Shown: positions 45,832 through 56,171 of the stretch, one piece after another
Numbering within the stretch: the stretch's first letter is position 1
Layout: the number at the start of each line of letters is the position of its first letter
Source of the DNA: Anticarsia gemmatalis
Lineage: Eukaryota > Arthropoda > Insecta > Lepidoptera > Erebidae
DNA length: 64,000 nt
Reading direction: 5' to 3'
NCBI RefSeq assembly: GCF_050436995.1
Contig: NC_134758.1
Location: forward strand, 9,796,001 to 9,860,000
Translations under genes and position numbers: made by a program
The notes under the pieces: generated by a model
What the model was told of the DNA's origin: nothing
Databases searched by the model: none
Seen by the model: the letters and a program-made list of their open reading frames with translations, nothing else

Positions 45832-47938
45832 CAGATAAACTAAAAAACTAGCCTAAAATAAATACCAAACTATTTTCCTCAATATATTTTGGCTAAACTA
45901 GTTTTATTTACGAGCTTAGTTTAGACCGGCACGTGTATTCTTTAGGTCAAAAAGACTTGTTACGGTATTTTAGCACTGAATCCCAAATATATCTGAACAA
46001 TTAAAACTATAGGCAATTATATTGTATACAAGGATTTTTATGAGTATGTAATAGGTTGTGGGTCAATGACTGAAGAATTTAAAAATATTGGTGAAATGTA
46101 TGAAAAACTTATCAGTGCCTCGAGCGTATTTCGGGAACACTATTTTTTAGATGTCAAACGAGAGAAGGAAATGGAGGTTGGTTATGCGATGCCAAGGTTT
46201 AAAAAATCTGTAAGAAAATTTTAATAGGATATAATTTATGAAATTGTTTTAGGTGTATAAGAAATCATTGTAATTTTTACTGAACTCCACTTGTCCTGTC
46301 TTAAGTGGAATTTAAGGAAAAATATCGTCAACCAATTTCAATCCCAAATCCAATTTCATCAAAACTGTATTATTCGCGAAAGCGAAACAATCGACGTCCA
46401 TATAATCGATATATCATTTTAGTATCAGAATATATAAGTATATTATTATTAGGTTGAGTACCAGAGAAACAATGCTGTCTACTAAGCCTTTCGAGACAAG
46501 CTTAAAGGCTTCTTTTAGCTCTGAGTGGGCTCAAGTCAATAGAGCAAGCAAATTCCACTGATTGCAACCCATAATCTCTTGTTCCTAAGTTCTATGCCTT
46601 AGCAATTGAGGTAACATCACTTTATGCATTGATATCATAAGGTATTCACTATAAACATTGCCAAAACTACCGTAACTAAGCCTGGTAAAGTATTCATCCA
46701 ACAGTAATTTAAAATTATTCCCAAAATTTGATATATTCTAGTACTGTAATTTCCTTCAGTCGGTATTATCAAGAAGCGAGTGTTACACATTTAATTTATT
46801 TGAAATATTGTTCTTGCGGAATACGCTAGGGGCGCTGACTAAATTTTCATACAAAAATTTAAATGTTTATACAAAAAACCTCAATAGTTATGTTACTCAT
46901 AGTCATCATAGTATTAGGAAATCCCATGAGATATTTATGCAAAACTGGAATATTGTAGTCCAAATTAACAAAACCGCAAACCCGTTAACAGCCCCTCCTA
47001 TCACAGGAAAATTATAATATAGAGTCATCAATAAAGGCTGCAAAGATTTAAACAGATTTTATAGTAAACTTAAGTTGTTTAAGCGTAGGTTTGTGTGACC
47101 TCTCCGTCCCGTTATGTAGTAAAACCGTTGTAATTTTAGATTAAAGTTTATAAATAATTTAGACAGATCTTAAGATTATGTGCGCCGTTAAGATAAAAAT
47201 AGAGTTTGTGAAGTAAGGGTTTAGATACATTGCGCACTGCAGTATCGGCTTATTCCATGCTGGTTAAAATCTAGTTTTTCCGTAAGGAACAAAATAAAAG
47301 GCAACGCTACAAGCAATCGATATTGCAAAGCTTCATTATTCAATTATTTATTAGAATTGCTTAATCTTTGAAAATAAAGATTTTAAACTTTAATATTTGC
47401 AAGCGCAATAAATTATGTTCTACTTCGTTTTTCCCACTTTAAGCGAAGACGTAGAAGTAGCGGTCGCTCATTGGTTGGTAATCACTAATCTATAACATCT
47501 TTCTAAGGAAGTTAGCTGCGTTTGAACTGCTGCCACAGGCAAAGAAGCAGACATAAACCGAAGCAAGCCAATCAGGACTTATCCCGTTGGAAAAAATCTT
47601 TATTCCCATCTAATAATATGTACCAGCCTTAACCATAAGGTGATATCTACATAGTGTTTACGGTTTTTGCTTGACAGGTTTACAGACGCGGCACTGATAT
47701 GAGAACTCGTATGGAAATGCATATGGAGATTTGAAGCAGTTTATAATGTTATGATAACTTAGTACCGCTTAGTCTCCCACGATTGAGTTTCTGGTTTGAA
47801 ACCGAGAAACCTAGTTCTTGAAATGGTTATTACATATTCAAATTCATATTTGACGGTGATAGTTGCTAATTGAAAGCCAGTCGCAAGTTACAATATTTCG
47901 TAGCCATTTTCGTTCAAACTGTTATCAAAAATTATCTC
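45832..47938. other. AT-rich DNA with two fold-back fragments
   Basis: No gene is seen. Interior fragments of the TCGAGCTACTG fold-back family occur at 46084-46170 (plus: CTTATCAGTGCCTCGAGCG) and 46770-46860 (minus: CTAGGGGCGCTGACTAAATT). The rest is unassigned. Confidence 0.5.
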
Positions 47939-47939
47939 G

Positions 47940-48050
47940 GTAACTGGGTTGTGGAGGTCCCATAGTCGATCCTGGTAAAAAAATTACATTCAGCTGCATT
48001 CGGTGGGACCAGCAGCCGACTCCAACATAGTTGGAAGAAAGCTTGGCTGA
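47940..48050 (+). repeat. SINE tail type B, 3' fragment
   Basis: AACTGGGTTGTGGAGGTCCC and, after a decayed middle, GCAGCCGACTCCAACATAGT then TGGAAGAAAG match the 3' end of the SINE at 36840-37200, in sense orientation. Confidence 0.65.
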
Positions 48051-48051
48051 T

Positions 48052-48817
48052 AATTTGTCCAAATAATGTTAGCTGTTACTGTTGATGGAAAATCAACCCC
48101 TAAGAAGAGATTTGAAATTTCACAAAGTATTCTGCACTGCTCGGTTAAGATAAAGTATACAAAAAGTACATTAAATTTTATATGCAATCGAACACCATCA
48201 ACCATTACCAATAATTACAAACACCTCTAACAAGGCAACAGATAATCATAATCATAATCATTAACGTAATCACAAAACCGATCAGTTTTTCAATCAGCCC
48301 GTAGCAAAAGGCGCCACATTGTTCTACTATTGTCTGCCTAATAAGTCCTTCTGATAATAAATAAGCCGCCAAAAGTAACGGAGGTTATGCATCGCACATT
48401 ATTCTAATCATTTAGTATTTCTTATACACGTATTCGCGTCATCGGACCATACTATTTTTGAGGGTGTAGGAACTCCATGATGCTTGGGTTTTCTAGGATG
48501 AGGAGAGCTCATGGGAAAAAGTAAATATGATATACATAGATACACACTAACACAAGGCCAAGAGTGTTTTAAAGCATCAATTTGCTTTAAGTGCTAAAAC
48601 TTAGTTTATTTGGCACTAAAAACTTATTGACAAATCTTGTCATTTACATCCAAAAATGAAAATGATGAAAATGTTCAATAAGTTAATGATCAGACGGGAA
48701 AAAGAACTTGTGTACTGACCGTCTGATCATACTAAGGATTCCGTAGCTACTAATATGTTTTAAGGTTCTACAAATTTTGTCAGCTTTGTACAAAAATAGA
48801 AAATATACCATTTTTTT
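48052..48817. other. Non-coding DNA with one inverted repeat
   Basis: ATGATCAGACGG at 48686-48697 is inverted at 48719-48730 across a 21-nt spacer. (ATAATC)n-like sequence lies at 48241-48262. No gene is seen. Confidence 0.5.
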
Positions 48818-48818
48818 A

Positions 48819-48915
48819 ACCCATACTGCTGGGCAAGGGTCTTCTCCCAAACGAGGGGAGGGATTAGGCCTTGAGTCCACCACGCTGGCCAAGTGCTGGA
48901 TGGGGACTTTGCATA
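48819..48915 (+). repeat. LINE 3' region repeat (CCACGCTGGCC), best copy
   Basis: AACCCATACTGCTGGGCAAG, GGTCTTCTCCCAAACGAGGG, TTAGGCCTTGAGTCCACCAC and GCTGGCCAAGTGCTGGATGG in order. A very common moth motif which I associate with retrotransposon 3' ends. The overlapping short frames on both strands are shadows. Confidence 0.65.
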
Positions 48916-48916
48916 A

Positions 48917-50519
48917 CAACATATATGAACAATATAAAAGGAACCTTTTAACACACCCTCCATATTCTCAAAGAAATAAATTCTCCAGAAACCAGTCCCA
49001 GACATAAATATCAAACAGCTGATTACTTCCTTTCCATTAACTCTGTAAAAAATGTGAAAGCAATACCGTGCTAAACAGACCAATTATCAACCGGCTGTAT
49101 GACGCAACTTCGAAAATGTTTACCTCACTCATTACAGACATCGTAGCGGGTGTAATTGAGCAAATACCTTATTAAAGACATCCATATTAACATAATAATA
49201 CGTGTAGAAATTAAGGTTAAATACCGCTTTTTGTAAAACATTTTGTGATTTGTAATAGTGCATGAAATGGACATTGAAGTCGCTTTTCTTTAGAAGTCAC
49301 ACTATCGAAGTCATTCACTGTGTTAGTGTGATTTCTTACCGTTGTTATTACTACCTTTTGTATCGAATATTTCTCGTATTACACGTATTTTTTTTTTCTT
49401 TCAAAGTACGCTAGGGCCGGTTGATTCCTCTTATTCGCTAAATATTCGATCCTTAATTTTGGTTGCTTCGAAAATTCTTCAGAAATAAAATATTTCTGAG
49501 TTCTGGAGCAACTATTTCCGATTTCTGTATGATAGATTACACACATAAGTCCACAATACAAGGTGTACTTCAGTAGTACTTGCGTTCAATTCCTAAGCCA
49601 AAACATTTGAATTTTTAGCCACCCTACACATATGAGTAGGAAAGCATACAAAGTAACTCTGGCGTTAGAATATCAAGCGATTGTAATAGATTATCTTTTT
49701 TTTTCAATATTTATAGTCCATTGTAGTCTCAAGGGACGGTCTATCATTTCGGCCACGACCTACGCATACGGAATTCTAAATCGTCATTCTAGAGTTTGTT
49801 GAACCCATATGTGTAGATAACAAAGATAATTTTGCTGTTCTAAAAAATCATAACCGCCCTTATTTTTATAAAGATAAGGTGGAATTTCCAATGTAATGTT
49901 TGTGTTTAAGTGTAAATGTAAGTTTGTTTTGTAACTTGACCAAGACGAAATCTGTGATTGGAATCAACGCAGGTTTGGAGGTGTTAAGTTAAATTTGGGG
50001 TTTGGTTCTTTCAAAATTCTAAAGAGGTTAACCAAGGATTTTACAAGCCGATGGATAGTTTTTCAGATGACTTTCGCGACAAAGACCTAAAATATGACAT
50101 AGCTGATACTAATCTTCAATTCAATAAATTTAGAATTTCTTGTTAATCTTTTTGAATCGTATGCTATAAGGAATCATTTGAATCTTTTGCCTGATTGCCA
50201 ACGCCCTGTACATCACACATCGGTTTCATAACGCATATACTTGTTTAAAATATTTTTTTCAAATTCTAGTCAAGAATTCGCTAGGTGGTGCTCTTGTAAC
50301 TATTTTTACAAAAATGTTTGATTATAACTTATTAAATACTGCTAACAACTTAACAAATAAATATTGGTTACACACCTACTCATATCTATTTTCATCTCAT
50401 CTGAGAGCCTCACAAATCTTCACACATAATGCGAAGGTTTATACATATAAATTGATATTCATATATAAAAGTACAAGCTTAAACCAGTAATACAAGAGTA
50501 TAAATATAAATAACTAATA
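48917..50519. other. AT-rich non-coding DNA, no gene seen
   Basis: No element recognised. Confidence 0.5.
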
Positions 50520-50520
50520 A

Positions 50521-50770
50521 TCTATACTAATATTATAAAGCTGAAGAGTTTGTTTGTTTGTTTGAACACGCTAATCTCAGGAACTACTGGTCCGATTTGA
50601 AAAATTCTTTCAGTGTTAGATAGCCCATTTATCGAGGAAGGTTATAGGCTATATATCATCACGCTACGACCAATAGGAGTAGAGTACCAGTAAAAAAACT
50701 GACAAAAACGGGGAAAAAATTCACGCATTCTCTCTTACGTGACGCAAGCGAAATTGCACGGGTCAGCTAG
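50521..50770 (+). mobile_element. Helitron-like element, complete non-autonomous copy
   Basis: The 5' end A|TCTATACTAATATTATAAAG and the 3' end CACGGGTCAGCTAG|T match the Helitron rules: TC start, CTRR end, insertion between A and T, no target duplication, no terminal inverted repeats. A small hairpin (GCAA/GCGAAA/TTGC at 50744-50757) sits about 10 nt before the CTAG end, as expected. It is 250 bp and non-coding. The body includes CTAATCTCAGGAACTACTGG and TCATCACGCTACGACCAATA. Confidence 0.8.
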
Positions 50771-51030
50771 TATATTTATAAATATTATAATAACTATAAT
50801 TTAAATAACTGTGTAGTTACTAATACGTTTTATGGTCGTTTTAACTTTAACGAACTGTTACACTAAAAATAAATTTATTATAATTTGATATTGCGAAAAT
50901 GAGAATGTTTTATTTATGATATGAAATACCTTAGTAACATACCTAGGTGAATATTAAATCCAGTTTATATTGATACCAAAACTATCATTACAAAAACCAT
51001 GAGTCTTTTTAAAACTCATTTTATCTCGTG

Positions 51031-51243
51031 CCTCAGTGGCGCAGTGGTTAAGGTCACCACGCCGCTACCATTGCGTCGGAAGGTCGTGGGTTCGATTTCC
51101 ACACAAAACAGTTATTTGTGCGAACCGTAATCAATTGTTTTGGGTCTTATTGTGCTTTGTGTGCGTTGTTTGCGTGTTTGTAAAGGTCCAAGGATCAAGA
51201 CACTAGAGTAATTCTTAGTGCGGGAGTTGACTATTTAATGAAA
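51031..51243 (+). mobile_element. tRNA-derived SINE, near full length
   Basis: CTCAGTGGCGCAGTGGTTAA (A box) and GAAGGTCGTGGGTTCGATTT (B box) are about 40 bp apart, forming an internal pol III promoter. The body has GGGTCTTATTGTGCTTTGTG and GTGCGTTGTTTGCGTGTTTG and ends TGCGGGAGTTGACTATTTAA before a short A-rich tail. It is non-coding. Shorter relatives lie at 18551, 21455, 34735 and 54741. Confidence 0.8.
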
Positions 51244-51543
51244 AAAATGAAAGATATCTATAGAAAGATAATTTTTTGGCGCATCCTTTTAACAAATGAC
51301 AACAGCATTACAAAATCGGCAAATAGAAACTGTGACGCTTAACTACGAAATTTGTTTGAATTTAAAACTACTCAAATAGTCTCAAATTGATCATATCAAT
51401 ATATTTCAAAAGATTAGTCGTTCTGTCTCTCTTCAACATCCGTCATAAAAAAGAGACAAAACATAAAAATACATGCCATTATATCAGCACCTGATCATTC
51501 TAATGGGCGTTACGTAATTACCGTGCGATGTCCCTAGGATTGA

Positions 51544-51611
51544 ATAATGCTATGTTGTTTTATGTTGCACGTACTGTGCATTTACTGCAACATAAAGTAA
51601 CATAGCATTAT
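51544..51611. other. miRNA-like hairpin or very short MITE
   Basis: ATAATGCTATGTTGTTTTAT then GTTGCA (51544-51569) pairs with 51586-51611 with two mismatches over 26 bp, leaving a 16-nt loop. Size and geometry resemble a pre-miRNA stem, but the symmetry of the arms also fits a palindromic MITE. Confidence 0.4.
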
Positions 51612-51847
51612 CTACCGGAAGGTATGAATCTATTGCGGTGAGGGCCCTATTCTAATGAATTTTGAAATAGACTAGTGATAAACCTATCATTCCTTTTCCT
51701 TCCTTTAAAAATGATTTTGCTAAAATGCTTTGAGCACTTACAGTAGATTGTAGATTTCTGTCATCTGTTACTTTAGAATTTACCTTATTGCCGACAATCC
51801 AGACTTGAAGCAGACCACAGAAGACAGGGTACATTGGAATTTGGAAA

Positions 51848-51890
51848 GCTTTGGGGGAGACCTTTGCCCAGCAGTGGTGCGGTTATTTTT
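51848..51890 (-). repeat. LINE 3' region fragment
   Basis: The minus strand reads CCGCACCACTGCTGGGCAAA then GGTCTCCCCC, the same start as the repeat at 48819. Confidence 0.5.
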
Positions 51891-51908
51891 AGTAGTTCTT
51901 CAAGAAAG

Positions 51909-51967
51909 TTTGATATTTAAAATGTACTGCCAAAACAGTAACTACGACGCCCGTTAGAGGCGCTGAT
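51909..51967 (-). mobile_element. Fold-back element interior, inverted partial copy
   Basis: GATATTTAAAATGTACTGCC ... CCCGTTAGAGGCGCTGATCA is the interior of the same family in reverse orientation, abutting the complete copy that starts at 51968. Confidence 0.7.
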
Positions 51968-52156
51968 CAGTAGCTCAATTCTCTATTACTATCGACTACC
52001 GACAACCGACCTGTCATCGAGAAATTTTGTATGCAAATCTGATCAGCGCCTTTGACGGGTGTCGTAGGAAATATTTTGTCAGTACATTCTAAATGTCAAA
52101 ATTTCGATAGCTAGCCGGTTGTCGGTAGTCGATAGTAGTAGAGAATCGAGCTACTG
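51968..52156 (+). mobile_element. Fold-back (TIR) element, complete
   Basis: The left terminal repeat CAGTAGCTCAATTCTCTATT, then ACTATCGACTACCGACAACC, pairs with the right end GCCGGTTGTCGGTAGTCGAT, then AGTAGTAGAGAATCGAGCTACTG (about 45 bp, few mismatches). The interior carries GATCAGCGCCTTTGACGGGT and CAGTACATTCTAAATGTCAA. At 189 bp and non-coding, it is a MITE-like fold-back element. Related copies lie at 17375, 20290, 32293, 41195, 46084, 46770, 58045, 59815 and 62430. Confidence 0.8.
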
Positions 52157-52159
52157 CTC

Positions 52160-52793
52160 TTCGCCGGCCAGATAGGGCTTTTACCTTATAGCTAGGTAAA
52201 CTGAAAAAACATTCATGCCAAACAATAAGAAAGTAATTGACAAAGTAAGATGGTGTCTCGCTGCAATTCAAATCCAAAGTATAAATTCAACTATTGCCAT
52301 TGCTTTAAAACATGTTTAGCTCTAAACAACAGAATAGTCACCAATACGACAGTACAACAAATTAATACGTTAACAAAAAGTTAATGAAACCGGAAAGGGC
52401 AGTGACGAATGTAATAAGTGGGTGAGCAGAGGAGCTAAACAATAATTTTGTTAATAGCATTAGAGAAGACAATGGTGCTTCGACGGATGACTATTGTGAC
52501 TATGATTTTGGGTTTATTTGAACTAATTAAACTGTACTTTCTAGAATTTACTTTAAAATATAAAGTTGTTCTAAATATTATGTACATAAAAATATCACAA
52601 CTGTAACACCCAAAGAAAAGACACTCACGTTTCGCCGTAACTAATGTTAGTAGTTATTGCCATTTGCCGTAAAAAAAATATTTGTGTCTTTAATACTACA
52701 CCACGAATCACAGGTTTTTCTTAAATATTTTATGAATACAAGTCACACAGTAACACGTGTAGAGACAAAGTTCATAGAGAACCACATCATACA
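52160..52793. other. AT-rich non-coding DNA, no gene seen
   Basis: No element recognised. Confidence 0.5.
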
Positions 52794-52794
52794 C

Positions 52795-52850
52795 TAAGTA
52801 TTTAAAATCATACCTTAAACTACTGTTTAAGGTATGATTTTAAATACTTA
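52795..52850. repeat. Perfect 26-bp-arm hairpin with 4-nt loop
   Basis: The left arm TAAGTATTTAAAATCATACC continues to 52820, a TACT loop follows (52821-52824), and the exact complement ends at 52850. Confidence 0.95.
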
Positions 52851-52911
52851 CTATATTAACTACAAAATAGCTTTCAGCTACTGCTGAAAGCTTATTTTGT
52901 AGTTAATATAG
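52851..52911. repeat. 28-bp-arm hairpin with 4-nt loop, one extra base
   Basis: It directly abuts the previous hairpin. The left arm is CTATATTAACTACAAAATAG then CTTTCAGC, the loop is TACT (52879-52882), and the complement has a single inserted T. Loop sequence and size are the same as in the neighbour. Confidence 0.95.
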
Positions 52912-52912
52912 T

Positions 52913-54486
52913 ACACGCTTAAATAATGCACATATTTATGTATATTAAATAATTTGAAAACTCTTATTTACAAAAATATGCTTGTCCATTAGTACGCTAG
53001 CATACTTAATAACTCTATATACCTTTTTTTTAATTTAAAACCACGTCATAAGTTAATAAGCTGGCTTCGACTGATCAAATTCCAAAGATCCACAATACAA
53101 AGTCCAGTCAGAAGGAAAGAAGGAAAACGATTACTAAAATTATATTGAAGTAACAACAAAAAGCATGGCAATAATGATATTTATAATAATATACTTACCT
53201 ATTAAAATGTAGCGACAAAAAACTAGTTTCATAAACACAAATACATGGTCACCATACAAAATCACAAGCTTTTTGTATGACAATGTGCAGTGATCGCCCA
53301 CGTGACATCCGGTATTTTGTTACCGTTTCATTTCCCGGGACTCGAACCCGCACTTACAATAAGCTGCATTATGAGCGGGGAAAAAGCTGTTTGACGACAG
53401 CAAAACATGGACGTCCATCTTTTGTCATAATTGTTTATTCTTAGAAAAGTAAATATAATATCCGACGAACTGGTAGGTCTAGTTTAATATGTAAGAAAAA
53501 TAGAGTGACTGCCTTAGTAGCGTGTTTGCAGTGTATGAGACCGCCGCGAGGAGTTATAGATCTGGTTTAAATCATTTAGTAGTTTAGGTCAAATACTGAC
53601 ACTTATAATTGTCATTAATTCACTCTTGAATGTATTAATTATGATATCAAAGTGGCTTTTAGCGAATTTACCACTACCAGTTCGGAAGGTAGAGCCAATG
53701 AGACTCCTGGCCAATCTTTTTAATGCTAAACTGTCTTTGTATTTTTTTTAAATCCGGGTTGAGACAAAAGTTATTCTTGTATTTTTTCGTCAAAAAACTA
53801 TCAAAGATTACCAGAAATTTTAATAAGTAGACCTTACCAAAGAGCACGTAAAGCCTTTGTAAAATATAGTCTAAGATAGGTTTAAATTTTATTGTAATAA
53901 AATTCAGATAGATTCAAGTTTTCAAACTTTCTGTGAGAGACACAAAATATTCAACAAAAATATTTTACTGTCAAGTAAAGCATCTGCGTGGTCATTCAGC
54001 ATTCTGGCATTTTAAAATAAGTTTACCGACCTTTTACAGGTGTTATAAAATAACCAGACGTGCTAAATACTTCCGAAATTGTGGCCATAAACAGCGATGG
54101 TACATAATTATACATGTATGTACGATCAGAATCAAAACAATGAATGATTATGCACTTACTCGGGCCGTTGTTAACAGATAAAAATCAATGCTTCTGTGCG
54201 TTTATTTAATTAGGACTTGTTGAGCCTTAGTTTGAGCGGGTGCGTGGGTTTTATTGTGTTATTTGAAGATATTTTCTTTGACTATTATTTTTCAAATATA
54301 TGTAGGTATACCTTCGTCTTATGCCTGTGTCCAGCAATGGGCAAAATTTTGTTGATATGACAGATGACATTGAAATTAATAAGCTGTGAAGTTTCATTCG
54401 TTTTCATAAACTTTTCGGTATACAACATTTCCTAACAATGATTTCTGTAATTGTAACTTACCAGTATAAAATAAGGTCAGGACAGG
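52913..54486. other. Non-coding DNA with two SINE-like traces
   Basis: A minus-strand trace lies at 53335-53390 (GTGCGGGTTCGAGTCCCGGG, a good B box). A plus-strand trace lies at 53506-53600 (GAGTGACTGCCTTAGTAGCG). The 82-codon frame at 53933-54181 is unrecognised and treated as chance. Confidence 0.4.
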
Positions 54487-54487
54487 A

Positions 54488-54560
54488 TAGCCTAGCCTTT
54501 CTTCCAACTATGTTGGAGTCGGTTTCCAGTGTTGCCGGGTGCAGGTGATTAACAGTATTT
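54488..54560 (-). repeat. SINE tail type B, 3' fragment
   Basis: Plus-strand CCTTTCTTCCAACTATGTTG and GAGTCGGTTTCCAGT are the complement of the 3' end of the SINE at 36840-37200. Only about 70 bp are kept. Confidence 0.65.
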
Positions 54561-54740
54561 TATAAAATTAATTGATATTTTTTTTAAAAAAGCCTTTAAA
54601 CTCTCCAGACTTCTTATCTACTAATATATTTTTTTGTAGATTTTATATAAATGCTCGTGATTACACAACGGATCAATAAATCGCTGTCACTAACACGGCA
54701 CTCACTCGCACACTCCCTACAATAACTTTATCTGTTCTCT

Positions 54741-54805
54741 GAAGTGTGTCGCGGTGGCTCAGTGGTTACACAACACCGTTACATGTTCCACTGGTTCACT
54801 TCTAG
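54741..54805 (+). repeat. tRNA-like SINE head
   Basis: GTCGCGGTGGCTCAGTGGTT is a good A box. The B-box region (CACTGGTTCACTTCTAGTTC) is partly decayed. Confidence 0.5.
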
Positions 54806-54807
54806 TT

Positions 54808-55634
54808 CCGTCCAATTATGTTAACTTAATTGTAGATTAATTATTCTTTGTTTTAAGTACTTGCTTTTTTGTTACAATTTGGAATATAATAGGTCTGTTT
54901 TTATTCATATATTTTTGGTTTAGATAAAAGTTTTATTTTTGTTTGTGGTGTATTTTTGGTATTTATTGTGTATAACAATAGGTTTTTATGTAATTCGTTT
55001 TGATTGTGTGTGTTACACAAAAGTTACAACGGTATAAGCATTGCATGCGGTGTCAATGATTTGCTTTTCAACCGATTTATATTATAATAATATATTATCA
55101 CCACACAACATCTAATTTATTTTTTTATGGGGAATCCTCAAAAATGCTCCCTAAGTTGTTAATTGAACCTAATTAAAAAAACTGAAAACTAGTAAGGCAG
55201 TAAACTAGTAAGAAGTAACATTGTTCTCAAAATAATTGTAATCGTATAATATTCAACCTTTGATCTTACAACTATATTTTCAAATTCTTTTCAAAATCCG
55301 TCCTAGAATAACCTCAAAACAACATCAATACCCAACCAATTACACAATCTAGAAATCGAACTCGACAAACTCCAGCACCCGTTCACTAACGAGGCGAATC
55401 ATAATTACACATCAGTGAGATTGTTTTATTTTTTATATTAACTTCATCAATCAACATCAATATAATAACTAGACAATGTACTACCGGACTTCCCCAGGTG
55501 AATCATACGAGGATACTGGAACTTTCCATCTATTAGGTGACTGACACAAAGATATCTAACTAGCCGACTATTCCAATCAAGGTGATAGTTACTTCTACTC
55601 TCGTAGATTGTAGCCAATTTGAAGATCTTTTTCA
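54808..55634. other. AT-rich non-coding DNA, no gene seen
   Basis: T-rich at left, no recognised element. Confidence 0.5.
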
Positions 55635-55635
55635 T

Positions 55636-56030
55636 AGGTGCCCCACTGCTGGATATAGGCCTTCTCTATTTCCTTCCAAGCATGCCTATCCTATGCCATC
55701 CATGATGGACCCAAAAATGCCGTTAGACCATCATGCCAACTTTTTTTTTAACGTGGCAAATGAAAAAAAAATTAAGTTTCACGACGCATGCCACATGCGT
55801 CATGAAGCTTTGTTTTTGTAAAAACGACTTCTGCAAAGAAGTCTTGTATCATGGGGACTATCACAAACATATAAAAATTGATAGCAAGGCGCAACAAAAC
55901 AAAAACCGAAATAACTACTGATCTCATCAAATCTCATAAAATCTCTAAGGTGGGTAACTGGCATTGGCTTTGCCAATTGGACGTCATCCATTTTAGGTCT
56001 GCCGCCAAAAGCTGCTTGATCTAACTTCTT
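55636..56030 (-). pseudogene. RTE-like LINE, C-terminal remnant
   Basis: On the minus strand GGCGGCAGACCTAAAATGGA translates GGRPKMDDV, resembling the GRP..RW.DD stretch near the end of RTE-type reverse transcriptases. At the far end GGCCTATATCCAGCAGTGGG resembles the codons for the usual terminal EAYIQQW motif, in a shifted frame. Between them the sequence is decayed, with an insertion-like A/T-rich segment at 55740-55780 and several stops. It is non-functional. The plus-strand view, CCCACTGCTGGATATAGGCC, is the common moth form of this 3' end. The family assignment rests on short motifs. Confidence 0.45.
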
Positions 56031-56080
56031 CTTCTTTAAACAAATATTATGCTATCCGTTTTAAAACCTTGATTATTGAA

Positions 56081-56169
56081 CTATTCGAACGAACTAATTG
56101 AATGGTCGAGGAGGATTTTCGTATCCTCTGCTTCATCGCTGCCACTGTCTTTAAAAAGATTCTTGAACT
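56081..56169 (-). CDS. Candidate terminal coding exon on the minus strand
   Basis: A strong acceptor (TTTTTTTTTGTTTCAG) ends at 56170 on the minus strand. After two bases the frame reads FKNLFKDSGSDEAEDTKI and continues ten more residues rich in Leu and Ser, to a TAG at 56083-56081. The acidic, mixed composition looks far more like real protein than the chance frames of this window. It would be the last 28 residues of a protein whose earlier exons lie to the right. No AATAAA is seen close downstream, and the RTE-like remnant begins about 50 bp further on, so this could be the C terminus of a host gene, of a transposon gene, or chance. Confidence 0.3.
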
Positions 56170-56171
56170 CT

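Noticed and set aside
48683..49083. Overlapping frames of 76-107 codons on both strands
   Set aside because: They run across the LINE 3' repeat at 48819-48915; shadow frames, not genes.
51031..51105. Genuine tRNA gene
   Set aside because: A and B boxes are present, but the cloverleaf does not close and a SINE body follows; it is a SINE head.
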